A model generated the notes under the pieces. That model was not told the origin of the DNA, did not search any database, and was given only the letters and a program-made list of their open reading frames with translations. The position numbers and the translations under genes were made by a program. A DNA stretch of 64,000 nucleotides from Amorphophallus konjac (Eukaryota; Streptophyta; Magnoliopsida; Alismatales; Araceae): contig CM040128.1 in NCBI GenBank assembly GCA_022559845.1, forward strand, positions 220,829,643 to 220,893,642, read 5' to 3'. Shown here one piece after another: positions 1 to 10,210 of the stretch. Within the stretch, counting starts at the first letter, position 1; every line of letters begins with the position of its first letter.

Positions 1-1153
1 TGTCTGCACTTCAGAATTTGAGATAAAAGAAAACTTTTATAGCTCTTAATCTTTGTCTCATAGCTAAAATAGAAAAAGTTTTTTGTAATGCCTAAATGTG
101 TTGAACTGGATATGTCTAGAACATGCTAATAAGAGTGTGTACTGATTTTTAGACAATCATTCTAAAAGAATTAAGGGCAGCAGTAAATAAGTTCATTAAT
201 GTTAAGAACTGAACATAGTGACAGAGCAATGGCTGATTGCACTGAGAAACTGTGAACTTCTCCAAAGAAGTAGGAAAATTTACATGTCATGAAGTGCTTT
301 AGACTATCTCTGTTCATAGGGTCAAATCTATAGGGGGAGTCCTCACCAAGTAACTGAGGGTACTGGCCTCTAATCAAGGTGTACCCTTAATGTCAAAAGT
401 GAAGACTATTCTTTGTGAATTTTGATCTGAAATAGATCTAGTAGTTTATGCCTAGTAACTAGGGGTACTTGCCTCTGATCAAGGTGTACACCTAATGTCA
501 ACAGCATAAATGCCACTGATCTACTTACTTAGTTTAGGTTCCAAAAAAAAAATTCAAAAGTGAAAATCAAACTGCTGTAACCCCTTGAAATCAAAAGTCA
601 TTGAGTGAAAATTATTTTTCTCAATACATATTCAAGTTGCCTTTCTTGAACTTCCATGTTTAGACACAAAAGGGTATTATTTCAGACTTATCTATTAATA
701 CCATGTGCCCTAGGTTCATTGCTATAAATGGAATCTTAAACTCTTTTTCAGAGGTCAGATCTTTTGCTCTAGGTTTATCACTGTTAAACTTGAATTTTTG
801 TCAAAATTATATGTTGCTGATTCTTATACTTTAACAGTTGTTTATAATCATGCTTCCTTTCTGAACCTATGATTCAGCTGTTATCTAGTGACCCTCCTAC
901 CTTTTCTACCTTGGTTATCTGTTCATATTCCTTCTCAAAGGGGGAGCTTTTATTTAGAAGGAGAAATAATTCAGGGGAGTCTTACATTCAAGGGGAAAAT
1001 GTTCTAGAGGATTTTGCATGCATATTGCACTTTGCACTCATATTTTTACTGTTTTTCTCTTTTTGATCATGTCAAAGGGGGATAAAATCTTGTGTGTGAC
1101 TCACTGTGTGACTCACTGTCACATTGTGTTGCCATCATCAAAAAGGGGGAGAA
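1..1153 (+). mobile_element. Sirevirus A, 3' internal non-coding region with repeated polypurine tracts
   Basis: This is the sequence between the (off-window) pol gene and the 3' LTR of a Ty1/copia element. It has no credible ORF. AAAGGGGGAG-type purine tracts occur near 937-946, 1073-1082 and 1138-1153, the last directly against the LTR start; multiplied tracts of this kind are a known Sirevirus trait. A block with GTAACT...GGGGTACT and GTGTAC...AATGTCAA occurs twice (about 345-400 and 450-505). Diverged copies of the same paired block lie in Sirevirus B on the other strand (26060-26240), so family membership is well supported. The gag-pol part and the 5' LTR lie left of the window. Confidence 0.8.
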
Positions 1154-1459
1154 TGTTGTGCCTCTTAGGCACAAGCATGTGCTATGTCGCCTTGATGATA
1201 GCAATGCTATTTGGTTTTGATGATAGCAAGACAGTGAGTGCATTTGAGTGCATTTGATATTGTATTTTGATGATAGCAATGTTATTATGTTTTGATGATT
1301 GCAATAAACAAAGTGCATTTCTATGCATTATTATTCTTGAGCATTCTGCATATTGATAGCAACATGAATGATGATGTCTAGCATTGATGGCATTTACTCT
1401 TTATATATGTGCATTGCATTCTGTCAGATATCATGTCTCTGCATATATCATATCTGGGT

Positions 1460-1935
1460 AGCAAAGTCTATACACTGGACTGTGTAATTGTGCATCATGC
1501 AAGTCTATATACATTGGACTCTCGTTCAAGCCTATGCATTGTCTTAGGCTAAGTGTGTACAGCGTCTTAGGCGAAGTCTGTACAGCCGTGTCTTATGCTC
1601 CTAAGTCTATACATTGGTGTTGGTCATCAAAGTCTGTACATCGCCTTCAATCTTCAAGTCTATACACTGGCTTATTCTTCAAGTCTGTACATCCACAGTT
1701 AAACTTGAAGTCTGCACACTAGTCTTCACTGTCAAGTCTGCACATTGGTCTTCGATTTCAATATCCAATACATTGGGCTTTTACATGAAGTCTATACATT
1801 GTTGTTTGCAGTACAAGTCCATACATTGGACTGTTCATCAAAGTCTGTACATCAGACTGCTATAGTAAGTCTGTACAGTGAGTGATTCATTGGTGAAGTC
1901 TGTACACTCAACTGAACTTCAAGTCTAGACATTGC
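1460..1935 (+). repeat. Array of AAGTCTRTACA-like motifs in the family A U3
   Basis: About 17 degenerate copies of AAGTCTGTACAT / AAGTCTATACATTGG, spaced roughly 20-35 bp, fill this stretch (for example at 1467, 1575, 1602, 1630, 1680, 1788, 1840, 1897). The spacers are not conserved, so this is a motif array rather than a simple tandem repeat. The same motif fills 62527-64000 in reverse. The position upstream of the promoter suggests an enhancer-like role; this is inference. Confidence 0.85.
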
Positions 1936-1959
1936 ACTGTAGCATCCATTGTCTTCGTG

Positions 1960-2835
1960 TTGTTTTTGTTTGATTGTCTTCGTGTTGTTTACTGTAGCAG
2001 CTCGATTTGTTCTGATGAACTTCGAGCCGTTTCCCAGTTAACCCCGTGTCGCTTCACCTCGTGCTGTTCTCATCATCTTAGTGTTGTTTTCACTTCGTGT
2101 TGTTTTCACTTCGTGTCAACTTCGTCTTCGTGTCGTTTTCACTTCGTGTCAATTTCATCTTCGTGTTGTTTTCAACTCGTGACGGTCTTTGTCATCTGTC
2201 TCCATGTCGTACTTACTTCGTGTCGGTTAATGTTGTTTCTGTGTCTTCGTGTCGTTTTTGTTCCACTGCGTGCAGAACATTGTAGCACCTCGTGTTGCTT
2301 TCTGTGCCACCTCGTGTCGGTTCTGTGTGAACCTCGTGTCGCTTCTCTCTGTTTTCTAGTTGCATCTCGTGTCATCTTTTATGTCTGCTTGTTTAACTTC
2401 GTGTCACTTATTGTTGTTCCTCGAGTCTTTTTGTTTTAGTGTCACTGCTTCATCACGTGTCGTGATAACCGTGTCACTCTTCTGACTTCGTGTTGGTTTT
2501 TCGCTTTAGACTTCGTGCCTTTCTCGCCTTGACCACACTTCGTGTTGCTTTACGTAGACCTCGTGTCTTGCTTGTTTGCAACCACTTCGTGTCTGTTTCT
2601 GTTGCCAGTCCATGTTGTTCTTGTGCCGTTCTCTTTGCTGTTTATTATGTCGTGTTGTTTTCTTTACTTCGTGTTGTAGTCATCGTATGTATCTCGTGTC
2701 GTTCTTCTTATTACCTCGTGTTGTTTTCATCTTCTTCGTGTCGTTCTCTTTGTAGTGTTATCTCTGTTACAGTGTGTATCTCGTGTCGTACTCAGTGCAT
2801 CTAGAATTGCTACTACATACTTCGTGCAGATTTAG
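1960..2835 (+). repeat. Array of ACTTCGTGTCG-like motifs in the family A U3
   Basis: A second, unrelated array follows the first. The core CTTCGTGTCG or CTTCGTGTTG recurs some 30 times at irregular 15-40 bp spacing, separated by T-rich spacers. Open frames here (for example 1957-2439) are by-products of the low-complexity sequence. I see no such array in the part of the sister LTR that is in the window (61279-64000). Confidence 0.85.
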
Positions 2836-2911
2836 TTATTGTGGCCCTCAGTTTTAATGGTTTTCATCTCCTTGCAGGTCCGAGGAAGAAATATTCCCCA
2901 GTGACTGGCAG

Positions 2912-2985
2912 CACGTGATCCGAGGCTAGAATGAAGTCTGCTGAGAGACTGCCACGTGCCCTAGCTGCTGCTGTTGCTATATATG
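2912..2985 (+). promoter_or_regulatory. LTR promoter of Sirevirus A: two G-boxes and a TATA box
   Basis: CACGTG occurs at 2912-2917 (within GCACGTGATCCGAG) and 2953-2958, and a TATA box, CTATATATG, at 2977-2985. The same order of GCACGTGATCC, further CACGTG boxes and TATA is found in the LTRs at 61279 and 32785/23241. Transcription would start shortly after 2985 and give a purine-rich leader. G-boxes are known bZIP/bHLH binding sites; a stress or ABA link is inference. Confidence 0.7.
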
Positions 2986-3599
2986 TGAGCCTTCTTCCAC
3001 AGAAGAAGGGCGATCGAGTTGGCGAGAAGAAAAGTCCATATAGAGAGCCACGATCCAGAGAAAAAGAAAAGAGAAAGAAGAAGAGCAGAAGGAGAAGAAG
3101 AGAGAGAGATAGTGCTCGTGTGAAGAAAGAAGAAAGAGTGAAGAAGAAGAAGTGCAGCATAGAGTGAGAGATTAGGAAAGCAGAAGAAAGAGAAAGAGAG
3201 ATAGAGAGTGAACGAGAGAGCTCGTGGAGAAGAAGAAAGAAGCTTACCTGAAGATCTGACTACTGGACCGTGGATCAAATCCAGGCCAGGCAGCTCCATG
3301 CGAGCCACATTTGTGTTATTTGTCTTTACAGCTTTCTGATCGCTGTGTATTTTTCTTTTCTTATTTTTCCTGTTTCATTTGGTTATCTGTGTTCTTCCGA
3401 TCCTCAGTAGTGAGGTCGGGGTTCCTCCTGTTAGTTCAGGAGAAGGGAGATTGCGATCTCCGGTTCTGGGCTTGTGGATTCAAGTCCAGGGGTTCCCTCC
3501 GGTTTGGAGGAAGGGAGATCTGATCTCCGGTTCTGGGCTTGTGGATTCAAGTCCAGGGGTTTCCTCCGGGTCTGGAGGAAGAGAGACCGTGTGTCTCTG

Positions 3600-3793
3600 G
3601 TTTGCTAGTGACTGGTGTCACTAGTGGTTCCCTCCGGTTGGGAGGAAGAGGGGAGGCTGTTCCCCTGGTCAAGCTGTGTGACAGCACCTGTTGCAGACTG
3701 AGTCTGCTGTTTCTAGCGTGAGCTAGTGGAAGCCACACTCGGTTTGAGTGTGGGGTGGATGTAGGTCTGGAGGACCGAACCACCTAAAAACCC
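3600..3793 (+). other. Hairpin-rich R/U5 block with conserved CCACCTAAAA box
   Basis: A chain of perfect short hairpins is visible: CTAGTGAC/GTCACTAG near 3604-3623, GCAGACT/AGTCTGC near 3692-3706, CCACACTC/GAGTGTGG at 3732-3752, then GGGGTGGATGTAG, then GGTC/GACC at 3764-3776, followed by CGAACCACCTAAAAA to 3790. The last part recurs in every Sirevirus LTR of this window with compensatory changes in the stems. It lies in the transcribed part of the LTR, so it probably acts in the RNA. Confidence 0.75.
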
Positions 3794-4148
3794 CTCTTGC
3801 ATTGTGGTTTGATTGCTTATGATTTGCTTCCGCTAGATGAATGCATAGGGGCGCTCCATGCGTTTGGCTTCGGGTTGAGAAGAAGAGTTAATTAGTCTTC
3901 TTAGAATGTTTTAATTTGTCAAGAGAGCGAAATTCTAGTTGAGCGACTCCTTGTCAAATTCAGCCTAGTTAACATCCTAGTGATCTCACTGTATGCTTGT
4001 TTGGTTCTGCAACTGATTATTAGCTTTTAAGCTTATCTAGTTTGCGAACTAGTAATTCTAGTGAGCATCATATTTTAACTGGGCGAAAGTTTTTTTAAAG
4101 GGTTATATTCATTCACCCCCCCCTCTGAATACTGCACCGAACCCAACA

Positions 4149-5540
4149 CCTCTCTCCCTAGTTCTTCTCCTTCCTCCAGCCCTCCAGGGTGTGAAGCCCA
4201 TTCTCCTTAGCCCCTCTGAGTTCCATTTCTATCACCGCCGCCATCGCACCGCCGTCGCGCCACCGCCACCATCGCCGGATTCTATCTACATCAGGATAGG
4301 AGCTCATCTCCAGATTTTTATCTCTGGTTCTTGTTGTCTGATCGAGCCCTAATTTTGAGACTTTATTTTTTCCATCTCCCCTAACATCCAGTTCAAATTT
4401 CATGTCATTTGAACTTCATTTGGTATTTTTCCCGCATTTATTGTTCTCCCCCCTATAATCTGTCATTCTGCAGATCTACGAGACAGAGTCACTTTCTTGT
4501 ATTTTTCCCACTCACTTATAAATTTCCAAAAACATCAAAAAAATTCCTCGGCGTTCCTCACATATACCCCCTTCCACCATAATTTTCGTGGAGTCTATAA
4601 AAATTATTTCCCTTTCAGTCAAAGGTTAGTCTCAGGAAAAACACAGTCTGCCCTGTGTGTTTGTCTGTCCGGGTCAAAAAATAAAACAGTGTTACAGTCA
4701 TTCTCATCTTCAATCCATTCGGTGGATGGAGTTGTGAAAATTATATGTTGTAGATCTGGGAGTGCTTTTTTCAACGGTACCAGCCACGCCTCGATCGGCC
4801 TCCGGATCTGAGCACCTTAATTCTTGCAACCGAGACGTGCAGATTTGTTCTCTGTGCAGGTCTGAAATTGCAGTCCGGGAATAATTCGTGCAAAATTATC
4901 AAAAGTCAACTTATGGAACCGCCACTTCAGGGAGTCGATCAGGGACATCCCGCCATTGTCCCAGCCAAGCGGCGCCTTCAGAAGTCCTCAGGAGGGCGAC
5001 GTTCCTTTGGAATCCGTGCCTTATTGTCCAGCGAGTCAAAACCGAGTCGACGCAGGACCGAGTCGGACCAGTAGGCCGAGTTCGTGCCGAACGCACCTCT
5101 AGATTGATGCCCGTCAACCCAGGGTCGATCCTCCCGCTCCCCACTTGTAGCCCTTTACCTCCCTGCGTGGAGTGGGCAATAAAATTCACTGTTGTAATTA
5201 AGTTTTTACCGTTGTTACTGGGAGTTACCGTACTTGGCCGGGAACGTCTTCCCCACGCCAGGAGCGTGGAGGTACACTCGCCCCCACTCTTTATCGCATT
5301 TTGCTTAGTTCGTATTCATTCGTATATGCCGCTGCGAGTGTAGGTTCCTAGCTTGTTATACTTTTATTCACCGCTGCGAGAGTGAGTGAGTGTACCGTCC
5401 CGTGACTCAATCCGAGTTAACGCGGAAAAGTCGATACCCGAGACTCTTTGCCAGTTTCTCAACCGCGCACGGTCCACGTCTTCTCTCGCTTAGGGGCGAT
5501 CGCGAGCTAGAGTCCCAGGTCACATGTCCGTCTCGCATCA
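4149..5540 (+). mobile_element. Left LTR (3' part) of a gag-only Ty3/gypsy element
   Basis: This sequence matches 8803-10210 closely over about 1.4 kb (for example the start near CCTCTCTCCC, the shared block around 5160-5260, and the end TCTCGCATCA). It is the 3' portion of a LTR whose full form is 7873-10210; the missing 5' part was separated by the Sirevirus A insertion. The end CATCA is followed by a primer-binding site. The spurious ORFs here have no family resemblance. Confidence 0.85.
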
Positions 5541-5543
5541 ATT

Positions 5544-5555
5544 TGGTATCAGAGC
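5544..5555 (+). other. Primer-binding site for initiator Met tRNA (gypsy element)
   Basis: TGGTATCAGAGC lies three bases after the LTR end. It is complementary to the 3' end of plant initiator methionine tRNA, the usual minus-strand primer of many plant LTR retrotransposons. Confidence 0.9.
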
Positions 5556-5822
5556 GCCTGTTGAGTCTAGGGTGTTTAAAACTCCAAACAAAAAAAAGTG
5601 TCATTTACGTCTAGTCATCGTCTAAGTCGGTCTAAGGTTGCATCCGCATACCATTATTCGGTATATAAAAAGGTGTTGTCCGAACGTTAGGCTACGCCTA
5701 TCGGGAAGGCCGCACACTTGCGCGAGTGATCTTTGGATCGATTAACTCCGCCGCGTACCAAATCTTGGTCGTGTCTAGGTTGGTAGTCAAGTCGGCATTC
5801 CAACTTTGCATTAATTAGGGTC

Positions 5823-7325
5823 ATGTCTAGTGTTTTGTCCGAGTGTCGGCATGGCCATCCACTAGCTTCCCCGTGTCCCATGGATTACCAAACGCCCGTA
5901 TCTTATCCATGGTGGCGATACTATCTAAGATGGGAGAACCACCCGGACCACCCCCGTAGGCCCGTAGCTCGGGATTTCTATGGATCCGAAAACCCAGGTG
6001 ACTACCTAGAGTAGGAAGCCATTATGGACGACTACTTTGAGTGTTACCTTATGTCCGGTCCCGCGCAAGTCGACTTTGCCAAAAGGTGACTTTTCTATGA
6101 AGCCGCCGAAACATGGAGGGACATCAAGTACTTCCGAGAAGATAAGAGGCTAAGGCCCATCGAGTCATGGTGGGATATGAAGAGAGCGCTTCGGAGGGTC
6201 TACCTTCCCCGTCCACCTACCTCCAACCACATGGGTTATACCACTAGTCGGCCCCACCAACTCACCCGCAATCAAGTGGGCCATACCTCCAACCAACCCC
6301 GCCCCTTCACCCCCATCCAAGCCCTCCAAAGCAACCCCAATCAAGTGGTCTGCCCAGTCACCTCCCACCAAGTGGAAGCCCCGCTTCTAGTCGAGCCTAA
6401 GTCCACACCTGAGCCGAGAGACGAGGAGCGAGTCCACCACGAGGTTCCTACTCCAACCCACACCTTTGATGAAATCGAGAAAATGTTTTCGGATTGGTTG
6501 GAAAGGACACGTGCTTCTTCACCACCACCGGTGAGTGCTCCATTGCTACCCTCTACTTCCGAACTTTATTCGGAACCATCTTATTTACAGCCACCAAAGC
6601 CTGAGCTACCCGTGTTTCTAACGGGTACGCTTTTCATCGTCGAGCCACTACTTAGTTGGCTCAAGGATGGCTTGGTCCCACCTCCTCACCCATCCATGGA
6701 CCCCACCGTACCATTGGTGTCCGTCAACTCCTACCACACGACATTCCGATCTAGTCACCATGTTGATACCTTGGATGACCTTGTTATGGGATTAGACTCG
6801 CAATGGCAGTTGACGCACTCCTTGGCCCGAAGCTTCGACCAACCCACTAGTCTTAGCTTCACCTATCCGGCCTTAGGGTCCATTACCTCTGTGTGCACCG
6901 TGGGTTGTGTCACCATAGAGATTCTCTTATTCCTTCCCTTGCCGATCGAGCCCGAATTCATACCCTTTTGTCCGAGGGAAGAATCATACTTCTTACCTAC
7001 GATCACCGTCCCACCCGCCACAATGCATGAAGGTGACCATCCCCACCTTCAAGACTTCTACACATGGGACCGTGACTTGTGGGAACCCACCACAAGGGGT
7101 CACACCTTCTTTGATCCCTTTGACCCATTCCCTAGTGGGCCCCTTGACCCACCATATATACTTCATTTCTTCGAGGGAGTCCACTACCACACCCCTACCC
7201 CACGGGTCGGGTCTTCTACACCCACCAATCCCAATCTCGATACACCCACACCCGGCTCTTCTACACCCAGTTCTCCTAGCCCTCTCAAGTCTCCCAAATC
7301 CAAAGGGTCGTCCATGCATGACTGA
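5823..7325 (+). pseudogene. gag: Ty3/gypsy gag-like ORF of a non-autonomous element, two in-frame stops
   Basis: One frame runs 501 codons with only two stops (TAG at 6012-6014, TGA near 6089). The N-terminal third has the signature of a Ty3/gypsy capsid-type gag: GDYLE(stop)E near 6000, an aromatic and Cys helix, AAETWRDIKY, and ESWWDMKRALRRVYLP near 6165-6210; the first stop sits where the family has Trp. The remaining 380 residues are Pro-, Ser- and Thr-rich, lacking a CCHC zinc knuckle, protease, reverse transcriptase or integrase. Gag-only LTR elements are known (TR-GAG type) and depend on other elements for enzymes. The long stop-free tail suggests recent decay or selection. The start codon at 5823 is uncertain. 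Confidence 0.75.
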
Positions 7326-7872
7326 GTCACACTGGGGCGTCTAGGTGTTTCCCATTCCACCAACCACCGGTTACGTCAAATGCATGCATGGCACATATTC
7401 GGGTGTCCTGGTCCACCGTCGCCTATGCGTAGGTCGGACTAACATTAGGTTTGTTTAGGGTCTTTGTGAGTCTTTGTTTCGTTTGTTTGTTGTGTGTCTG
7501 TGCATACATCGAGTCGAGTCGGTCTTTTGTACGCTCGCGATGTTAGTCCCTTTCGAGTTCGAGACTTGTCAGACTTTGGGATCGGTTCTACTCCACATAT
7601 CGGATCTAGTCACATAAGGGATCCGCGGTGATTCCTAGTGAGTCTTTGAGCCGCCTCTCTCATTTAAGAGTGACCCCACCCCGAAGTGTCCACCTCTAGC
7701 CTCATTCTCATGGCAGCGTGCGCATATCGAATCTATACGGGATGAGCAGGTGTCGATTACTTGGAGTGGAGCGTACTCTGCGCTTCCAGGTTCGGTGACG
7801 GATCTGCCAGAGCTACTCGAGCAGCCGTACCCCTTACTCGATGGGGTCGAGTTCTTCCCACCCGGGGAGAGT
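7326..7872 (+). other. 3' untranslated internal region and weak polypurine tract of the gypsy element
   Basis: There is no credible ORF between the gag frame and the right LTR. A purine run, GGGGAGAG at 7863-7870, directly precedes the LTR start TGATGGG and is the likely plus-strand primer. The matching leader on the other side (5556-5822) also holds no gene. Confidence 0.6.
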
Positions 7873-10210
7873 TGATGGGAATCGACGCCAAACACTAATT
7901 TTATTTTACACTTGTGTCCTTTTAGTTTACTTTTATATCCTTGGGAAAGTATGTACGCAATTGTAAGGCTTTATAAGCCACTTTGTCATTCCCTTAGATT
8001 CTTTGTGTTTTTGTGCAAAAAGTGTAGTAGGTCCAGCAAGGGCCCCCCCATTCCTTCCCCATTGGTCCACCTCATCCATGTGGGGCTAGTCAATCATCCT
8101 AGGTGGCTTCTAGAAGGGTTGACTATCAAATAGACACATGGGGGACAAATGGACCAAAACTCCACCTTTTCTCCTCCCTTGGTCAAGGGGGCGCCCCCAC
8201 TTATTACTTGTTTAATGTGGTTCCAAACCACATGGGATAAATAATTTCTTCTATCCCTAGTTTACCCCCCCTAACCCTAGATTTGAGGTCATTTTGCCCC
8301 TCTTTGGTATCGGTTTATCTCAGGGTTAGCTCAAAGTTAACTCTGGGATAAGCATTTTTATGCTTTGATAAAGAGTTAGTGTTAATCGGTTTAGGTTAAG
8401 GACTAACCCAGGGTTATTCCTGGGTTTTGAAACCCACATCCAGAGGTGGGTTAACCTCTTATCCTCAATAAATGCTCAATAAATGTGTCTCTCTCTCTCA
8501 TAAACAATGCTATTTCTCTCTCTCATTATTACTAGGTTAATCTACTATTTATCAAATAATACTAGATTAAAAGTAGGTTAGCCCACATCCTTACTCCCAG
8601 ATTAACTACCCTCCTACCAAATTAAAAATGGGCTAACTTCGAGCTACTTTAATCGGATTGAGTTAGCCCACCTTTAGTCTAACTCCATACCAAAGCCACC
8701 CTTTGAGTCTTTTTACATTTATTATAAATACCATGTATTTCCATTTTATGTAGAATTAATGATAAAAAATTATAGCATTTGCTCCAAGGAAGGGTGCACC
8801 CCTCTCCCTCTCTCCCCGGTTCTTCTCCTCACTCCAACCCTCCAGGGTGTGAAGTCCATTCTCCTTAGCTCCTCTGAGTTCCATTTCTGTCGCCGCCATC
8901 GCACCGCCGTCGCGCCACCGCCACAATCACCAGATTTTGTCTACATCAGGACAAGAGCTCATCTCCAAATTTTTATCTCTGGTTCTTGTTGTCTGATCGA
9001 GCCCTAATTTTGAGGGTTTGTTCTGTCCATCTCCCTTAACCTCTAGTTTAAATTTCGTGTCATTTGGACTTCATTTGGTATTTTTCCCGCATTTATTGTT
9101 CTCCCCCTGTAATATGTCATTCTGCAGATATACGGGACAGAGTCACCTTCTTGTATTTTTACCACCAACTTATAAATTTCCAAAAACATCACAAAAATTC
9201 CTCACTGTTCCTTACATATACCCCCTTCCACCATAATTTTCTTGGAGTCTATAAAAATCATTTCCCCTTCAGTCAAAGGTCCGTCTCAGGAAAAACACAG
9301 TCTACCATGTGTGTCTGTCTGTCCGGGTCAGAAAACAAAACAGTGTTACAGTAATTCTCATCTTCAATCCGTTCGGTGGATGGAGTTGTGAAAATTATAT
9401 GTTGTAGATCAAGGAGTGTTCTTCCCAACGGTACCAGCCACGCCTCGATCGGCCTCCGGATCTGAGCACCATAATTCTTGCAGCCGAGACGTGCAGATAT
9501 GTTCCCTGTGCAGGTCTGAAATTACAGTCCCGGAATAATTCGTGCAAAATTATCAAAAGTCAACTTCTGGAACCGCCACTTCAGGGAGTCGATCAGGGAC
9601 ATCCCGCCATCGTCCCAGCTAAGCGGCGCCTTCAGAAGACTTCAGGAGGGTGACGTTCCTTTGGAATCCGTGCCTTGCTATCCAGCGAGTCAGAACTGAG
9701 TCGGTGCAGTACAGAGTCGATGCAGGACCGAGTCAGACCAGCAGGCCGAGTTCGTGCCAAACGCACCTCCAGATTGCTGCCCGTCAACCCAGGGTCGGTC
9801 CTCCCGGGCCCCACTTATAGCCCTTTACCTCCCTGCGTGGAGTGGGCAATAAAGTTCACTATTGTAATTAAGTTTTTACCGTTGTTACCGGGAGTTACCA
9901 TACTTGGCCAGGAACGTCTTCCCCACGCTCGGAGTGTGGAGGTACACTCGCCTCTACTCTTTTTCGCATTTTGCTTAGTTCGTATTTATTCGTATATGCC
10001 GCTGCGAGTGTAGGTTCCTAGCTTGTTATACTTTTATTCACCGCTGCGAGAGTGAGTGAGTGTACCGTCCCGTGACTCAATCCGAGTTAACGCGGAAAAG
10101 CCGATACCCAAGACTCTTTGCCGATTTCTCAACCGCGCACGGTCCACGTCTTCCCTCGCTTAGGGGCGATCGCGAGCTAGAGTCCCAGGTCGCGTGTCCG
10201 TCCCGCATCA
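7873..10210 (+). mobile_element. Right LTR of the gag-only gypsy element (2.34 kb)
   Basis: It starts TGATGGGAATCG after the purine tract and ends CCGCATCA, giving TGATG...CATCA inverted ends. The part 8803-10210 is the direct repeat of 4149-5540. Its 5' portion, absent from the left copy in this window, holds a possible MITE (8296-8703). The following CACGG (10211-10215) may be the target duplication, but the left flank is outside the window. Confidence 0.85.
8296..8703. mobile_element. Candidate MITE or foldback insert inside the gypsy LTR
   Basis: CTCTTTGGTATCGG near 8300 and CCATACCAAAGCCACC near 8685 are inverted versions of each other around a TTTGGTAT core. The interior is full of short inverted motifs such as GGTTAG/CTAACC and AACCCAGGGTTATTCCTGGGTT-type palindromes (8405-8435), unlike the rest of the LTR. 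No clear target duplication was found, and the left LTR copy does not reach this part, so there is no empty-site comparison. Confidence 0.4.

Larger units (their letters stand above)
1154..4148 (+). mobile_element. Sirevirus A 3' LTR (about 3.0 kb)
   Basis: The LTR starts TGTTGTGCC right after the purine tract and ends ACCGAACCCAACA, giving TG...CA with inverted TGTTG/CAACA ends. The same terminal sequence in reverse begins another LTR at 61279. The order is: U3 with two different short-motif arrays (1460-1935 and 1960-2835), G-boxes and a TATA box (2912-2985), a purine-rich transcribed leader (3010-3240), a hairpin-rich block and a conserved CCACCTAAAA box (3600-3793), then U5. The bases after it (CCTCT, 4149-4153) belong to a gypsy LTR, so this element inserted there; the partner target copy is outside the window. 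Confidence 0.85.

Noticed and set aside
1460..1935. AAGTC motif arrays as CRISPR repeats
   Set aside because: The units are short and degenerate, the spacing is irregular, the setting is a plant LTR and no cas genes exist.
1957..2439. 160-codon open frame rich in Cys, Ser, Val and Phe
   Set aside because: It is the read-through of the CTTCGTGTCG motif array in an LTR U3; the repeats explain both the openness and the composition.
2864..3308. Overlapping open frames on both strands around 2864-3308
   Set aside because: A purine-rich transcribed LTR leader gives open frames on both strands; no domain is recognisable.
4868..5343. Open frames in the gypsy LTR (also 9675-10013)
   Set aside because: They are repeated in both LTR copies with different breaks, and carry no protein signature.
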